Of a stretch of DNA of 45,633 nucleotides, positions 16,323-24,021 are shown piece by piece. The notes under the pieces are model-generated. The model searched no databases, was not told the DNA's origin, and worked only from the letters and a program-made list of their open reading frames with translations. The stretch's first letter is position 1. Each line of letters starts with the position of its first letter. Both the position numbers and the translations under genes were made by a program. Source of the DNA: an uncultured Lachnospiraceae bacterium (GTDB lineage: Bacteria; Bacillota; Clostridia; Lachnospirales; Lachnospiraceae); contig CALWPC010000001.1 in assembly GCA_944383325.1 (NCBI GenBank), positions 1 to 45,633 on the forward strand. Reading direction: 5' to 3'.

Positions 16323-16517
16323 ATGACTGTAGAAGAACTGGCAAAATCTCTTGGGAATACAGTAATTCTGAATCGCGCTTGTAGCGGCGGAAAATGTGGA
16401 AATAAACTACACATGCTAGCCCTGAATTCGTATAGATTCATCGTTTTCAAAAAGGGAGAAATGAAAAATGAATTTTCGAATTTTCAGAGACCATTTAAAA
16501 GGTGTTGCGATCGCTAA
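16323..16517 (+). CDS. Short ORF between two ABC exporter pairs (candidate peptide or DRTGG-like fragment)
   Basis: A 64-codon ORF with a strong ribosome binding site (AAGGAGACATACAATA before the ATG). It encodes MTVEELAKSLGNTVILN, then R-A-C-S-G-G-K-C-G-N-K-L-H-M. The last 16 codons overlap the next gene in another frame, so the useful part may be shorter. Two readings are open. The opening and the S-G-G-x-C-G pattern faintly resemble the N-terminus of small DRTGG-domain proteins, cut short. Alternatively its position among exporters, its two early cysteines and the G-G pair at residues 22-23 fit a peptide precursor, although no C39 peptidase or modifying enzyme is nearby. Neither is established. 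Confidence 0.4.
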   Translation: MTVEELAKSLGNTVILNRACSGGKCGNKLHMLALNSYRFIVFKKGEMKNEFSNFQRPFKRCCDR

Positions 16518-18054
16518 GGCGATTCTTGACCTCATCAGTATTCCGGTCAACCTGCTGAGCGCCGGATTGCTAGCCGATATTGTATTGTATGCAACGGACG
16601 GCGATACGCACAGCGTTCTGAACAGTGGACTGGCGCTTGCGCTTCTGCTTGCAGGCTACAAAATATTTGAAACGATCTGCCGTATCAGGTTAGAGCTCAG
16701 CCGATCAAAGACGCTTCAGGGCTGTAAGCTAGAATTGTATGAGCGCTTTTTGTCAGGTCCCCTCGCAGCTCTTTATTCCGGTAACAGCGGGCAGGCAAAA
16801 GAGCGGCTGACTGATGATTTCGACACTTCAGCAGATCAGATCCTGTCGGTGTACCCGGGGGTCTGCGTGGGACTTCTTATCGGAACCACTTATTTTATCT
16901 TTATCGCGAGGCTGAGTTGGCTGACGGCTGTGATCCTGACGGTGCTTGCGCTGATTCAGATCATCCCACCGCTCATGACAAAGAACTATTTTGAAAAGAA
17001 CTATAAGGAGACCAGAGACATCGAGGCGCAGCTTACTGATTTTATCACGGAAGCCCACCACGGATTTGCTGTTTTGAAGCTGTATGATCTGAAAAACTGG
17101 TACATAGAGAAGCTGAAAAAGCTTCACAGATCCTATGCAAAAATAGGAAACAGCGGCATTTATACGAATACTGCCGAGAATATGTTAAACGAATTTGTTT
17201 CCACTGCATTAAAATACGGTACTTATGCGCTAGTTGGGCTTTTGACGCTGAAAGGCATTGTTTCCATGGATACAGGTGTCGAAGTTGTTATGCTGTCTGG
17301 AAGCTATTTTGCTGCTGTGAGGACTGTTTTTTCTTCGGTCACACGCTTTGTGGTAACAAAAGAAGCGCAGAACCGTCTTTCCCAATGGTTTGTGAAAGAA
17401 CGTGAAGTTGAGAAAAAGAAGATCAGTGACACTCATGTAAACTTGACTGGGGTTTCGCTTTCCTATGAGGATAAAACTGTTTTTGACTGCGCAAGTATTA
17501 CCTTCCCCACGAATGGTATCTGCCTCATCAAGGGTGCAAACGGAGCCGGGAAATCTACCTTATTCAAGCTGATTGCAGGAATGATTCGTGCGGATCAGGG
17601 CGTCGTTCAGGTAGGAGGCGTGACGCCGGACGTTTTTGGGGAGGATATTTTTCCACAAGAGATTTTTTATCTTCCGCAGGAGGATGCGGATTTTGCGCTT
17701 TCTCCCCGGGATTTTTATGCGATGATATATGGAGAGGAGTTCGCTGATGTGATCAGACTTACTCGTTCCTTTGGACTTGGCGATCAGCAGTTGAACGAGA
17801 CGAAGATCAGTGAGCTGTCCGGCGGGGAGCGGAAGAAAGTTTTTCTTTCCCTTGCTCTTGCTGTGAATCCGAAGATTTTGCTTCTGGACGAGCCAACCAA
17901 TTCCCTTGATGAAGATTCCAAAAAGATGTTGATTCGGGAATTGAAAAAAAGAGTCTGTCTGACGCTCATCATAACCCATGATCCGGTTTTTGATCAGGTG
18001 TGCGATCATCTGTATGTTGTCAGAGAAGGGGGCGTTGAGGATGGAAAAAAATAA
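16468..18054 (+). CDS. Exporter-type ABC half-transporter B1
   Basis: 528 residues with membrane helices from about 20 to 310 and an ATPase domain from about 325. Motifs are G-A-N-G-A-G-K-S-T, a Q-loop in Y-L-P-Q-E-D, signature L-S-G-G-E-R-K-K-V, Walker B I-L-L-L-D-E-P and a switch histidine in I-I-T-H-D. The I-T-H-D form differs from the I-S-H-R of the A1/A2 pair. The start follows AAAGGGAGAAATGAAAA. Base composition is more G/C-rich than the preceding ABC genes, which suggests a different origin. It overlaps B2 by 14 bp. Confidence 0.9.
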   Translation: MNFRIFRDHLKGVAIAKAILDLISIPVNLLSAGLLADIVLYATDGDTHSVLNSGLALALLLAGYKIFETICRIRLELSRSKTLQGCKLELYERFLSGPLAALYSGNSGQAKERLTDDFDTSADQILSVYPGVCVGLLIGTTYFIFIARLSWLTAVILTVLALIQIIPPLMTKNYFEKNYKETRDIEAQLTDFITEAHHGFAVLKLYDLKNWYIEKLKKLHRSYAKIGNSGIYTNTAENMLNEFVSTALKYGTYALVGLLTLKGIVSMDTGVEVVMLSGSYFAAVRTVFSSVTRFVVTKEAQNRLSQWFVKEREVEKKKISDTHVNLTGVSLSYEDKTVFDCASITFPTNGICLIKGANGAGKSTLFKLIAGMIRADQGVVQVGGVTPDVFGEDIFPQEIFYLPQEDADFALSPRDFYAMIYGEEFADVIRLTRSFGLGDQQLNETKISELSGGERKKVFLSLALAVNPKILLLDEPTNSLDEDSKKMLIRELKKRVCLTLIITHDPVFDQVCDHLYVVREGGVEDGKK

Positions 18055-19642
18055 TCCGCTGCGAAAACTTGTAAAAAAGGACTGCAGAAAAGCGATGCTG
18101 CCAACCGCCATCGTATATACCGTGGGGGATCTGCTCGGCAGTATTCTGACGGTCTATACCGCCGGAATACTTGGAAGCTTTGCGGACGCAGTCCTGAATC
18201 TGGACATGGAAGGCGGCATGAATAGCTTCTGGCTCCTGCTTTTCTGCCTCACCGTGAACCTATTCGTCGTTCCTCTGATCGGGATGATCGGGGAGGTGAT
18301 CATGTTCGGTAATTCCCTCCGCCACGAAAGATATTGTGTGGGAAGATTTCTGGATAAGATGTATGAGAATGTATCGGCTATGGAACCGGGAGAATCGCAG
18401 TACCGTATTTCGGATGATCCGACCGATCTTCGCTGCGACTGGGTGGAGCTAGTGGAAAATCTCGTCATCATTCCGGTCACACTGGTCTATCTTCTGTATA
18501 GCTCCCTGCGAATCAGCGTGCTCTTTACGGTGCTGACTCTGTCAATATCTGCCTTGAAGCTTGTTGTCCCGGCAGTTACAAAGAAAACACTGGCAAAGTA
18601 TAAGATTAAGGATAAGCAATACAAGACGACGCTGCGCGCTTATGAAATGGAAATGACCGAAAAGCCACATATGATCAGATTGTACGGAATGAAAAAAGCT
18701 GTCATTGCGCGGTTGGATCGGCTCTACATGGAATATTTTCATAAAGTCGTAAAGAAAAACAGCAGATATAAAACCATTGCGGACAGTATCCTGTCGATGC
18801 TTGATACAGTTTGTGTACTGCTGATTCTCTTTGTGGGAGCGTTGATGGTGAGCTTTGGGGCCATTACTGCCGGTGGCGTTGCCGCCATGGTAGGGTATTT
18901 TGGCATTTATAACACGCTGATCTCGAAGATCGACAGCGTGATCCGGACATTTCCTAACTACCAAAACGATATTGAACGGGTTACAGAACTTTATAGCCAT
19001 GAGGAAAAGCAAGAGGGGGAATCCATTGGCGATGCCTGCGTTGTTGAGGCAAAGGGTCTGGGATTTTGTTATGCGAAACAACCCGTTTTCAGGGATGTGG
19101 CTTTTTCTGTCAAAAAAGGCGATAAGTTTGCGATAACCGGAGCAAACGGAAGTGGAAAATCCACCCTGATCCTGCTTTTGTGCGGCCTCCTTGGAAACTA
19201 CACAGGAAGCATCAAAATCAACGGCAGGGAATTGCGGGATTTAAACCCGCAAGCATGGAGAAAGCATTTTGCTTTCGTCCAACAGGATCCCTATCTTTTT
19301 GAGGGAAGTGTCATGGAGAATATCAGGATTGGCAATCCGGTCGCGGGAGGGGAAGAGATCAAAGCGGTTATGGAGAAGCTTGGCATCCTGTATCTTGCGG
19401 ACAGAATCGTAGCCGCTCACGATAGATCCTTGTCTGGCGGCGAAATGCAGCGAATATCGATAGCCAGGGCGTTGCTGAAAGGAAGCAGCCTACTGATCTT
19501 CGATGAACCAAGCAATAATCTGGATGCAGACACGACAAAATGGATTGCGGATTTCATCAGGGAATGCGAAGAAACCGTTATTTTTATCACCCACGATCAG
19601 GCGCTAAAACAGGTATCAGATCATGTCCTTTGTCTGGAATAG
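18041..19642 (+). CDS. Exporter-type ABC half-transporter B2
   Basis: 533 residues counted from the ATG at 18041. A membrane domain (about 20-310) precedes an ATPase domain with G-A-N-G-S-G-K-S-T, Q-loop F-V-Q-Q-D, L-S-G-G-E-M-Q-R-I, L-L-I-F-D-E-P-S-N-N-L-D and F-I-T-H-D. It resembles B1 in size and in the I-T-H-D switch, so B1/B2 is very likely a heterodimer. The start lies within the B1 gene with GGGGGCGTTGAGG before it; an upstream in-frame ATG at 17978 would give a larger overlap and is less likely. A terminator-like hairpin follows at 19831-19868. Confidence 0.9.
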   Translation: MEKNNPLRKLVKKDCRKAMLPTAIVYTVGDLLGSILTVYTAGILGSFADAVLNLDMEGGMNSFWLLLFCLTVNLFVVPLIGMIGEVIMFGNSLRHERYCVGRFLDKMYENVSAMEPGESQYRISDDPTDLRCDWVELVENLVIIPVTLVYLLYSSLRISVLFTVLTLSISALKLVVPAVTKKTLAKYKIKDKQYKTTLRAYEMEMTEKPHMIRLYGMKKAVIARLDRLYMEYFHKVVKKNSRYKTIADSILSMLDTVCVLLILFVGALMVSFGAITAGGVAAMVGYFGIYNTLISKIDSVIRTFPNYQNDIERVTELYSHEEKQEGESIGDACVVEAKGLGFCYAKQPVFRDVAFSVKKGDKFAITGANGSGKSTLILLLCGLLGNYTGSIKINGRELRDLNPQAWRKHFAFVQQDPYLFEGSVMENIRIGNPVAGGEEIKAVMEKLGILYLADRIVAAHDRSLSGGEMQRISIARALLKGSSLLIFDEPSNNLDADTTKWIADFIRECEETVIFITHDQALKQVSDHVLCLE

Positions 19643-19969
19643 TCGCGGATTATTGGAAAGATATGTATTTATGATGATAGTATGCAGCCATTAGTTTATA
19701 AGGATATACAGAAAACATTGAAAGAAATATAAAAATTATAAAAATATAAATTCAAGTTTATCTATTTAACCCTTTAAAAATTCTTTATTTCAAGGCATAT
19801 CACCTATTCAATGTTCCACCCTTATGTATTTTCCCTTGTTTTTGCCCTTACGAGCCGAAACAAGGGAAATTTATTTGTCTGAATACAAAATTCTTTTTCG
19901 GCGGGTGATATAAGGCCTCGGCCTTGAGGAGTGAAATACACCCTTTGCACACCTCATGGATAGATTGGT
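19643..19969. other. 327-bp intergenic stretch after the ABC block
   Basis: A/T-rich spacer with no supported gene. After the TAG of B2 the same frame stays open for 29 codons (19643-19732), reading G-K-I-C-I-Y-D-D-S-M-Q-P-L-V-Y in part. This may be a leftover coding fragment, but it has no start of its own. The stretch also holds the hairpin at 19831-19868. Confidence 0.6.
19831..19868. terminator. Terminator-like hairpin after the ABC block
   Basis: TTCCCTTGTTT (19831-19841) and AAACAAGGGAA (19858-19868) pair perfectly over 11 bp and are followed on the plus strand by ATTTATTTG. It lies between convergent genes and can serve both strands. Confidence 0.65.
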
Positions 19970-20947
19970 TCAGGCTTTGGATTTTCTAAGATATTCTTTG
20001 AGTGCAATATACTCCCGCAAATATGCTCCTCTCTTTTCCTCGTTCGTTATTGCAAAATCGTCATGCTTTGAGTACAGTTCAACCATTTTATCTGGACTTA
20101 TCCATTCGGGAATCAGTCCTCGTCTGATTTCGTTGGCAGTTAAGCTTTGCTCTGATTCCCCTATAATATCACAAAGAAAGTAGTGGCTTATAAATTTGTA
20201 CTCTTCGTAGTATTCGTTCATCGTGAGATAATGAAAAACAGGTTTTACAATAAATCCCGTCTCTTCACAAACTTCACGAGTACAACATTCTTCGGGTGTT
20301 TCACCTACTTCCAAACCGCCACCCGGAATTAAATAATAATCAGCATTTACCTCGTGTGAAATAAGCATACGAGAATCTTTTATTACAATTCCTCTGCAGC
20401 CCACACGCGTTTTAGTAAAAACTTTATGTGCGTTTGCACCGTGAATTTCAATCGTTTTTACTGTTTTATTAGCCTCCTGAAAACCGCCTGGCTCATAATT
20501 GTTGGGATGAAGAATGTATTTCTGGGTTGGGTATCCCATAGCTTCGACAAATTCGTCTTCGATGAATCCATATTTCTCATATAGTGCTCTCGGTGCAAGA
20601 CCTTTTTCATCATTTGCACGAAAGGTGTTGACAGAGATTTCTTTGGTTTTATCTAGATTTCGAAGTGCTTCATCTATAAGCATTGAAGCAATGCCGCAAC
20701 GCCGGTAATTAGGAGAGACACCGAGACAACAAATCATATTATGTCCTCTGGAGAAAAGCATAATACCTACGATCTCTTGGCTGACTTTCACACAGATAGC
20801 TTGTCGCTTGCCCATGAATTTGAGAACGGTAGCTTTGTGCTCGTCCAGACTTTGCTGAGTCTCCAGACCAGGAAAGTTCTGGCGAATCTGAGTTACAAGC
20901 TTCATCCAATGTTCAATATCTTCAGGTACACCATAAAATAACTGCAT
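19970..20947 (-). CDS. GNAT acetyltransferase-Nudix hydrolase fusion
   Basis: The 325-residue protein joins two enzymes. Residues 1-150 are a GNAT domain with the acetyl-CoA loop around L-G-V-S-P-N-Y-R-R-C-G-I-A (75-87) and A-L-Y-E-K-Y-G-F. Residues 175-325 are a Nudix domain whose box (GX5EX7REUXEEXGU) is complete at 210-232: G210, E216, R224, E225, E228, E229, G231. The Nudix half would cleave a nucleoside-diphosphate-linked compound; the GNAT half would acetylate an amine. The start follows AAGGAGCAGAGTC. Substrates cannot be told from sequence, and the gene is not in an obvious operon. Confidence 0.87.
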   Translation of the reverse strand: MQLFYGVPEDIEHWMKLVTQIRQNFPGLETQQSLDEHKATVLKFMGKRQAICVKVSQEIVGIMLFSRGHNMICCLGVSPNYRRCGIASMLIDEALRNLDKTKEISVNTFRANDEKGLAPRALYEKYGFIEDEFVEAMGYPTQKYILHPNNYEPGGFQEANKTVKTIEIHGANAHKVFTKTRVGCRGIVIKDSRMLISHEVNADYYLIPGGGLEVGETPEECCTREVCEETGFIVKPVFHYLTMNEYYEEYKFISHYFLCDIIGESEQSLTANEIRRGLIPEWISPDKMVELYSKHDDFAITNEEKRGAYLREYIALKEYLRKSKA

Positions 20948-20970
20948 GACTCTGCTCCTTAAAATGCATC

Positions 20971-20998
20971 ATTACAAGAGATGAATAAATAATGTCAA
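20971..20998 (-). promoter_or_regulatory. Possible promoter of the GNAT-Nudix gene
   Basis: On the minus strand there is TTGACA (20998-20993), a 16-bp spacer and TGTAAT (20976-20971), about 25 bp before the start codon. TAATGA with an 18-bp spacer is an alternative -10. Confidence 0.45.
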
Positions 20999-21169
20999 AG
21001 GTTTCTTTGAAGTTATGGGAAATGAAATCATCACAAATATACTGGATATTTTTATGTGCAGTCAAGTTTTCTTTTGCTCGTTCTATTGTTTTTGGGGAAA
21101 TTGTATACCATATTTATCCTTGTGTTGTTTTACAGCTCAAGATGATTTTACAAAAAATCAGCGGCGGAT

Positions 21170-21934
21170 TTACCGGTCATTTTTGATGACCTTCATTTGG
21201 AGACGGACATAATCCGCATACCATTTGCCGTCTCTGTACAGGCTGTCCTGAAGTTTTGCCACTGTTGTCTCGATTATTTCCTCTTGCTCGGCTTTATTCT
21301 TTACGACAGAAAAGGGACTCTTAATAAACATTTTAATCCATTCTTTCAGTCCGTCTTCTCCTTTCAATTCAGTCATCCTGTCGAACAGAACCGCAAACCG
21401 CACCTGAAAGCCCGCCTGTTCCAAAAGCGCAGAATATTCGCCGATCGTTGGAAAGTAGAACGGATTTTGGTACTGATAGTGACATTGCTGAAAAGCTTCC
21501 GTCAGAGCTTCATGGATCATCCGGTTATTTCCATACCCGCCAAATTCAAATACAAATTGTCCGTTTTCTTTCAGAGCCCGGTTGACGCACTGTAACATTG
21601 CCGGATGGCATGTTTTGTCAATCCAATGAAATACAGCATTAGAAAAGACAACATCAACTGGATGCGAGAGTGAAAAATCGGCGGCGTCGGCCTGTATAAA
21701 AGTGATTTCAGGGTAGTTGGTTTTTGCAATATGAAGCAGTTCTTTCGACGCGTCTATGCCTGTCACAAGAAATCCTTTTTCCTGCAAGGCTTTTGAAAGC
21801 GCTCCGTTTCCGCATCCAAGGTCTAATACTGTACAGCCTTCCCGCGCGTCGATTAGTTCCGCCGCATGATGTCCGTATTGGTGTACAAAAGCAAAATCCG
21901 ACGTATATTTCTCTGCGTCCCACTTTATATTCAT
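21170..21934 (-). CDS. SAM-dependent methyltransferase, trans-aconitate methyltransferase-like
   Basis: A 254-residue class I methyltransferase. Motif I is V-L-D-L-G-C-G-N-G-A-L (about 36-46), the acidic residue binding the SAM ribose follows in V-T-G-I-D-A-S, and A-D-A-A-D-F and V-F-S-N-A-V-F-H-W come next. The opening W-D-A-E-K-Y and the F-H-W-I segment are shared with Tam-like and UbiE-like small-molecule methyltransferases. The start follows AAGGAGGAGCATTA. It stands alone between the Nudix and ZIP genes; substrate unknown. Confidence 0.86.
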   Translation of the reverse strand: MNIKWDAEKYTSDFAFVHQYGHHAAELIDAREGCTVLDLGCGNGALSKALQEKGFLVTGIDASKELLHIAKTNYPEITFIQADAADFSLSHPVDVVFSNAVFHWIDKTCHPAMLQCVNRALKENGQFVFEFGGYGNNRMIHEALTEAFQQCHYQYQNPFYFPTIGEYSALLEQAGFQVRFAVLFDRMTELKGEDGLKEWIKMFIKSPFSVVKNKAEQEEIIETTVAKLQDSLYRDGKWYADYVRLQMKVIKNDR

Positions 21935-22100
21935 TAATGCTCCTCCTTTTCGGTTTTGATTTTTCTTTTCCGGCGGTGAACGAAAGCGGGCCCGCCGTTA
22001 CATTTCCTGCCTGTCAGCAGTTCCTTCGATGAGAGTTTCCGTCAAGTATTTCGACACCTACCTGTTAACAGTACAATATACTGGAAATAGGAGGTGCAAA

Positions 22101-22904
22101 ATGAATATTCCGGTTCTAATGGCACTGATTGCAACGCTCGGAACATGGTTTGTGACAGCAATGGGCGCTGCAACGGTTGTCTTTTTTAAATCGCCAAATC
22201 CAAAGGCGCTGAATGGAATGCTTGGATTTGCCTCGGGGGTGATGATTGCGGCGAGCTTCTGGTCGCTTTTGCAGCCGGCCATTGAGCGGGCGCAGCTGCA
22301 TTCTTCCCTGCCGGCGTATTTTGTCGCCACAGTAGGTTTTTTGTTTGGCGCTGTATTTATGTGGGGGTCAGATAAGATCGTCACGCTTGCGCGGAGGAGG
22401 GCCAACAGTACACAGGGCGAGCCAAATGAGCGGCTGACCAGAATTATTATGCTAGTACTCTCTATTACATTGCACAACATACCGGAAGGTCTTGCGGTCG
22501 GCGTTGCGTTTGGAGCGCTTCAAAAAGGCGGTTGCGGAATGGAAGAATTTATGGGAGCCATCACAGTCGCAGTTGGCATTGGCTTGCAAAATTTTCCGGA
22601 AGGCGCGGCGGTTTCGGTACCACTCAGAAGGGAGGGCTACTCCAGGAAAAAGAGCTTTCTGCTCGGGCAGGCGTCCGGTATGGTGGAACCGGTTGCCGGC
22701 GTACTGGGAGCGCTGTTGGTTGTCTATGTAGAAGCGATTTTACCGTATGCGCTGTCGTTTGCAGCCGGCGCAATGATTTTGGTGGCCGTCCATGAGCTGA
22801 TTCCAGAATGTCAGAGGCAGCAAAAAGCGCAGCCGTATTTTGCGACCATGGGCATTGTCATTGGCTTTGCGGTGATGATGATGCTTGACGTCATGTTGGG
22901 ATAA
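22101..22904 (+). CDS. ZIP-family metal transporter (GufA/ZupT type)
   Basis: The 267-residue membrane protein has about eight helices. It carries both signature metal-site motifs: H-N-I-P-E-G at 125-130 and the degenerate Q-N-F-P-E-G at 163-168, where the family usually has an N or H first. A-V-H-E-L-I-P-E near the end is also typical. ZIP proteins bring Zn, Fe or Mn into the cytoplasm. The ATG at 22101 is preferred over 22029 because AGGAGGTGCAAA precedes it and the first helix starts there. It is a single gene with no metal regulator next to it. Confidence 0.9.
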   Translation: MNIPVLMALIATLGTWFVTAMGAATVVFFKSPNPKALNGMLGFASGVMIAASFWSLLQPAIERAQLHSSLPAYFVATVGFLFGAVFMWGSDKIVTLARRRANSTQGEPNERLTRIIMLVLSITLHNIPEGLAVGVAFGALQKGGCGMEEFMGAITVAVGIGLQNFPEGAAVSVPLRREGYSRKKSFLLGQASGMVEPVAGVLGALLVVYVEAILPYALSFAAGAMILVAVHELIPECQRQQKAQPYFATMGIVIGFAVMMMLDVMLG

Positions 22905-22952
22905 AAGCCGCGGGGCGTTTATTGTGTTCATTCAAAAATGCGCTGCGGGAAT

Positions 22953-23735
22953 TTATGTGTTTTCCCGAACCTGGTATAAATAAGAATTTCGGCGTTTCCC
23001 AATACGGTCCACAAGGCCGAGCTCAAACAGAAGCAAAAGGCCGGTCTGCGCCGTGGAAAGGGAAATTTTTGCGCAGGCGGAGTATTCTTTAGCGGTAAAG
23101 ATTTCGGGCAGTGTTTCGGGGAGAAGCTGTCTGTAGTCGTCCGGGGTCTCAAGACAAATTTCATCGTAAAATTGCAGAGGAATACGCTCGAGACGGTGGG
23201 AACCCCGTTTTTTGTCACGGCTCCACCCGTCTAAGAGTCGGTATTCCTGTACATCAAGCAGGGCAATTCGGATCGACAAATTCGGGCGCCTAAGGTATGC
23301 GCGAATCCGGTATAATTCTTTGAAACACTGCTGCGCCTGGCCGATTTTCGGCGAGCGACGGTTGGATATTTCTTCCCCGGTTACCGGATCGATCCAGGCA
23401 AGCCATTTCATATGTACAACCGGACAAACAACCGTAACCGGAATTGAGTCGGGGTACTGCTCAATTTTTTTACGCAGAAGATGAAAACCGGACGTCTGAA
23501 TTTCAAAAATTTCACTTCCGGTAAAAATGTCTGCAATGTAGCCTGACACGGGAATTTCATGACAGGAGGCGTCGGGGCTGTAATAATATTTGAGAATCGC
23601 ATGTGTTGTCTTTTCACACAGTGTTCCGATTCCGCCTGCCGTCCGGTCCCGCCCGAGCACGCGGTCGCTTGCCTCAAAAAATGCTGTCTGCTGTGCCGGG
23701 CTCAGCCGGGATACAAGTGCAACTGAACTGGCCAT
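22953..23735 (-). CDS. Conserved hypothetical protein, PD-(D/E)XK nuclease-like with C-terminal winged helix
   Basis: 260 residues from the ATG at 23735, which has CGGAGGAACT before it; the longer frame to 23816 is unlikely. The first third shows the pattern E41, E60 (C-H-E-I-P-V), D69 (Y-I-A-D-I-F) and E78-x-Q80 (F-E-I-Q-T-S-G-F). This is the spacing and residue order of PD-(D/E)XK nuclease cores with Gln in place of Lys. Residues about 205-258 (T-A-K-E-Y-S-A to D-R-I-G-K-R-R-N-S-Y-L-Y) look like a winged helix. I cannot name the family; a DNA-binding nuclease or inactive relative is an inference. It lies divergent from mutY. Confidence 0.7.
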   Translation of the reverse strand: MASSVALVSRLSPAQQTAFFEASDRVLGRDRTAGGIGTLCEKTTHAILKYYYSPDASCHEIPVSGYIADIFTGSEIFEIQTSGFHLLRKKIEQYPDSIPVTVVCPVVHMKWLAWIDPVTGEEISNRRSPKIGQAQQCFKELYRIRAYLRRPNLSIRIALLDVQEYRLLDGWSRDKKRGSHRLERIPLQFYDEICLETPDDYRQLLPETLPEIFTAKEYSACAKISLSTAQTGLLLLFELGLVDRIGKRRNSYLYQVRENT

Positions 23736-23798
23736 AGTTCCTCCGATCTTCCTCTGCCTGCCGGCGGAGGGTGGCATGTGTACGATCTGCTGAAATAT

Positions 23799-23827
23799 AT
23801 TGTAGCAGTATAGCACACGTATATCAA
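23799..23827 (-). promoter_or_regulatory. Promoter of the nuclease-like gene
   Basis: On the minus strand there is TTGATA (23827-23822), a 17-bp spacer and TACAAT (23804-23799), about 65 bp before the ATG at 23735. The rest of the 286-bp divergent region to mutY is A/T-rich, with no clear second promoter. Confidence 0.6.
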
Positions 23828-24021
23828 TTTATCAAGTGACGCGCGTTATCAGCCGATTAAGGTATTTTTGTGTAAGAATGGCTAGTGTAAACGACTATTT
23901 TGTGATAAAATAACACAAATCAGTTGTTGGAATGACCGTTTCGGTTATAAGATGGCTTCGGTGGATATGGAGTGATTGTTTGAACGATACCGGTAAACAT
24001 CAAAACAGTTCAGAGAAGAAC

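Noticed and set aside
18542-19081. 179-codon minus-strand ORF inside ABC half-transporter B2
   Set aside because: It is a shadow of a gene with intact ATPase motifs; no start signal.
19643-19732. In-frame 29-codon extension after the TAG of ABC half-transporter B2
   Set aside because: It has no start of its own, and ABC exporters normally end where B2 ends; it is treated as a possible leftover fragment, not a gene or readthrough product.
21197-21595. 132-codon plus-strand ORF inside the methyltransferase gene
   Set aside because: It is antisense to a gene with clear SAM-binding motifs and a strong ribosome binding site.
22058-22480. 140-codon minus-strand ORF within the ZIP transporter gene
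   Set aside because: It is a shadow of the plus-strand gene, whose conserved metal motifs and ribosome binding site are clear.
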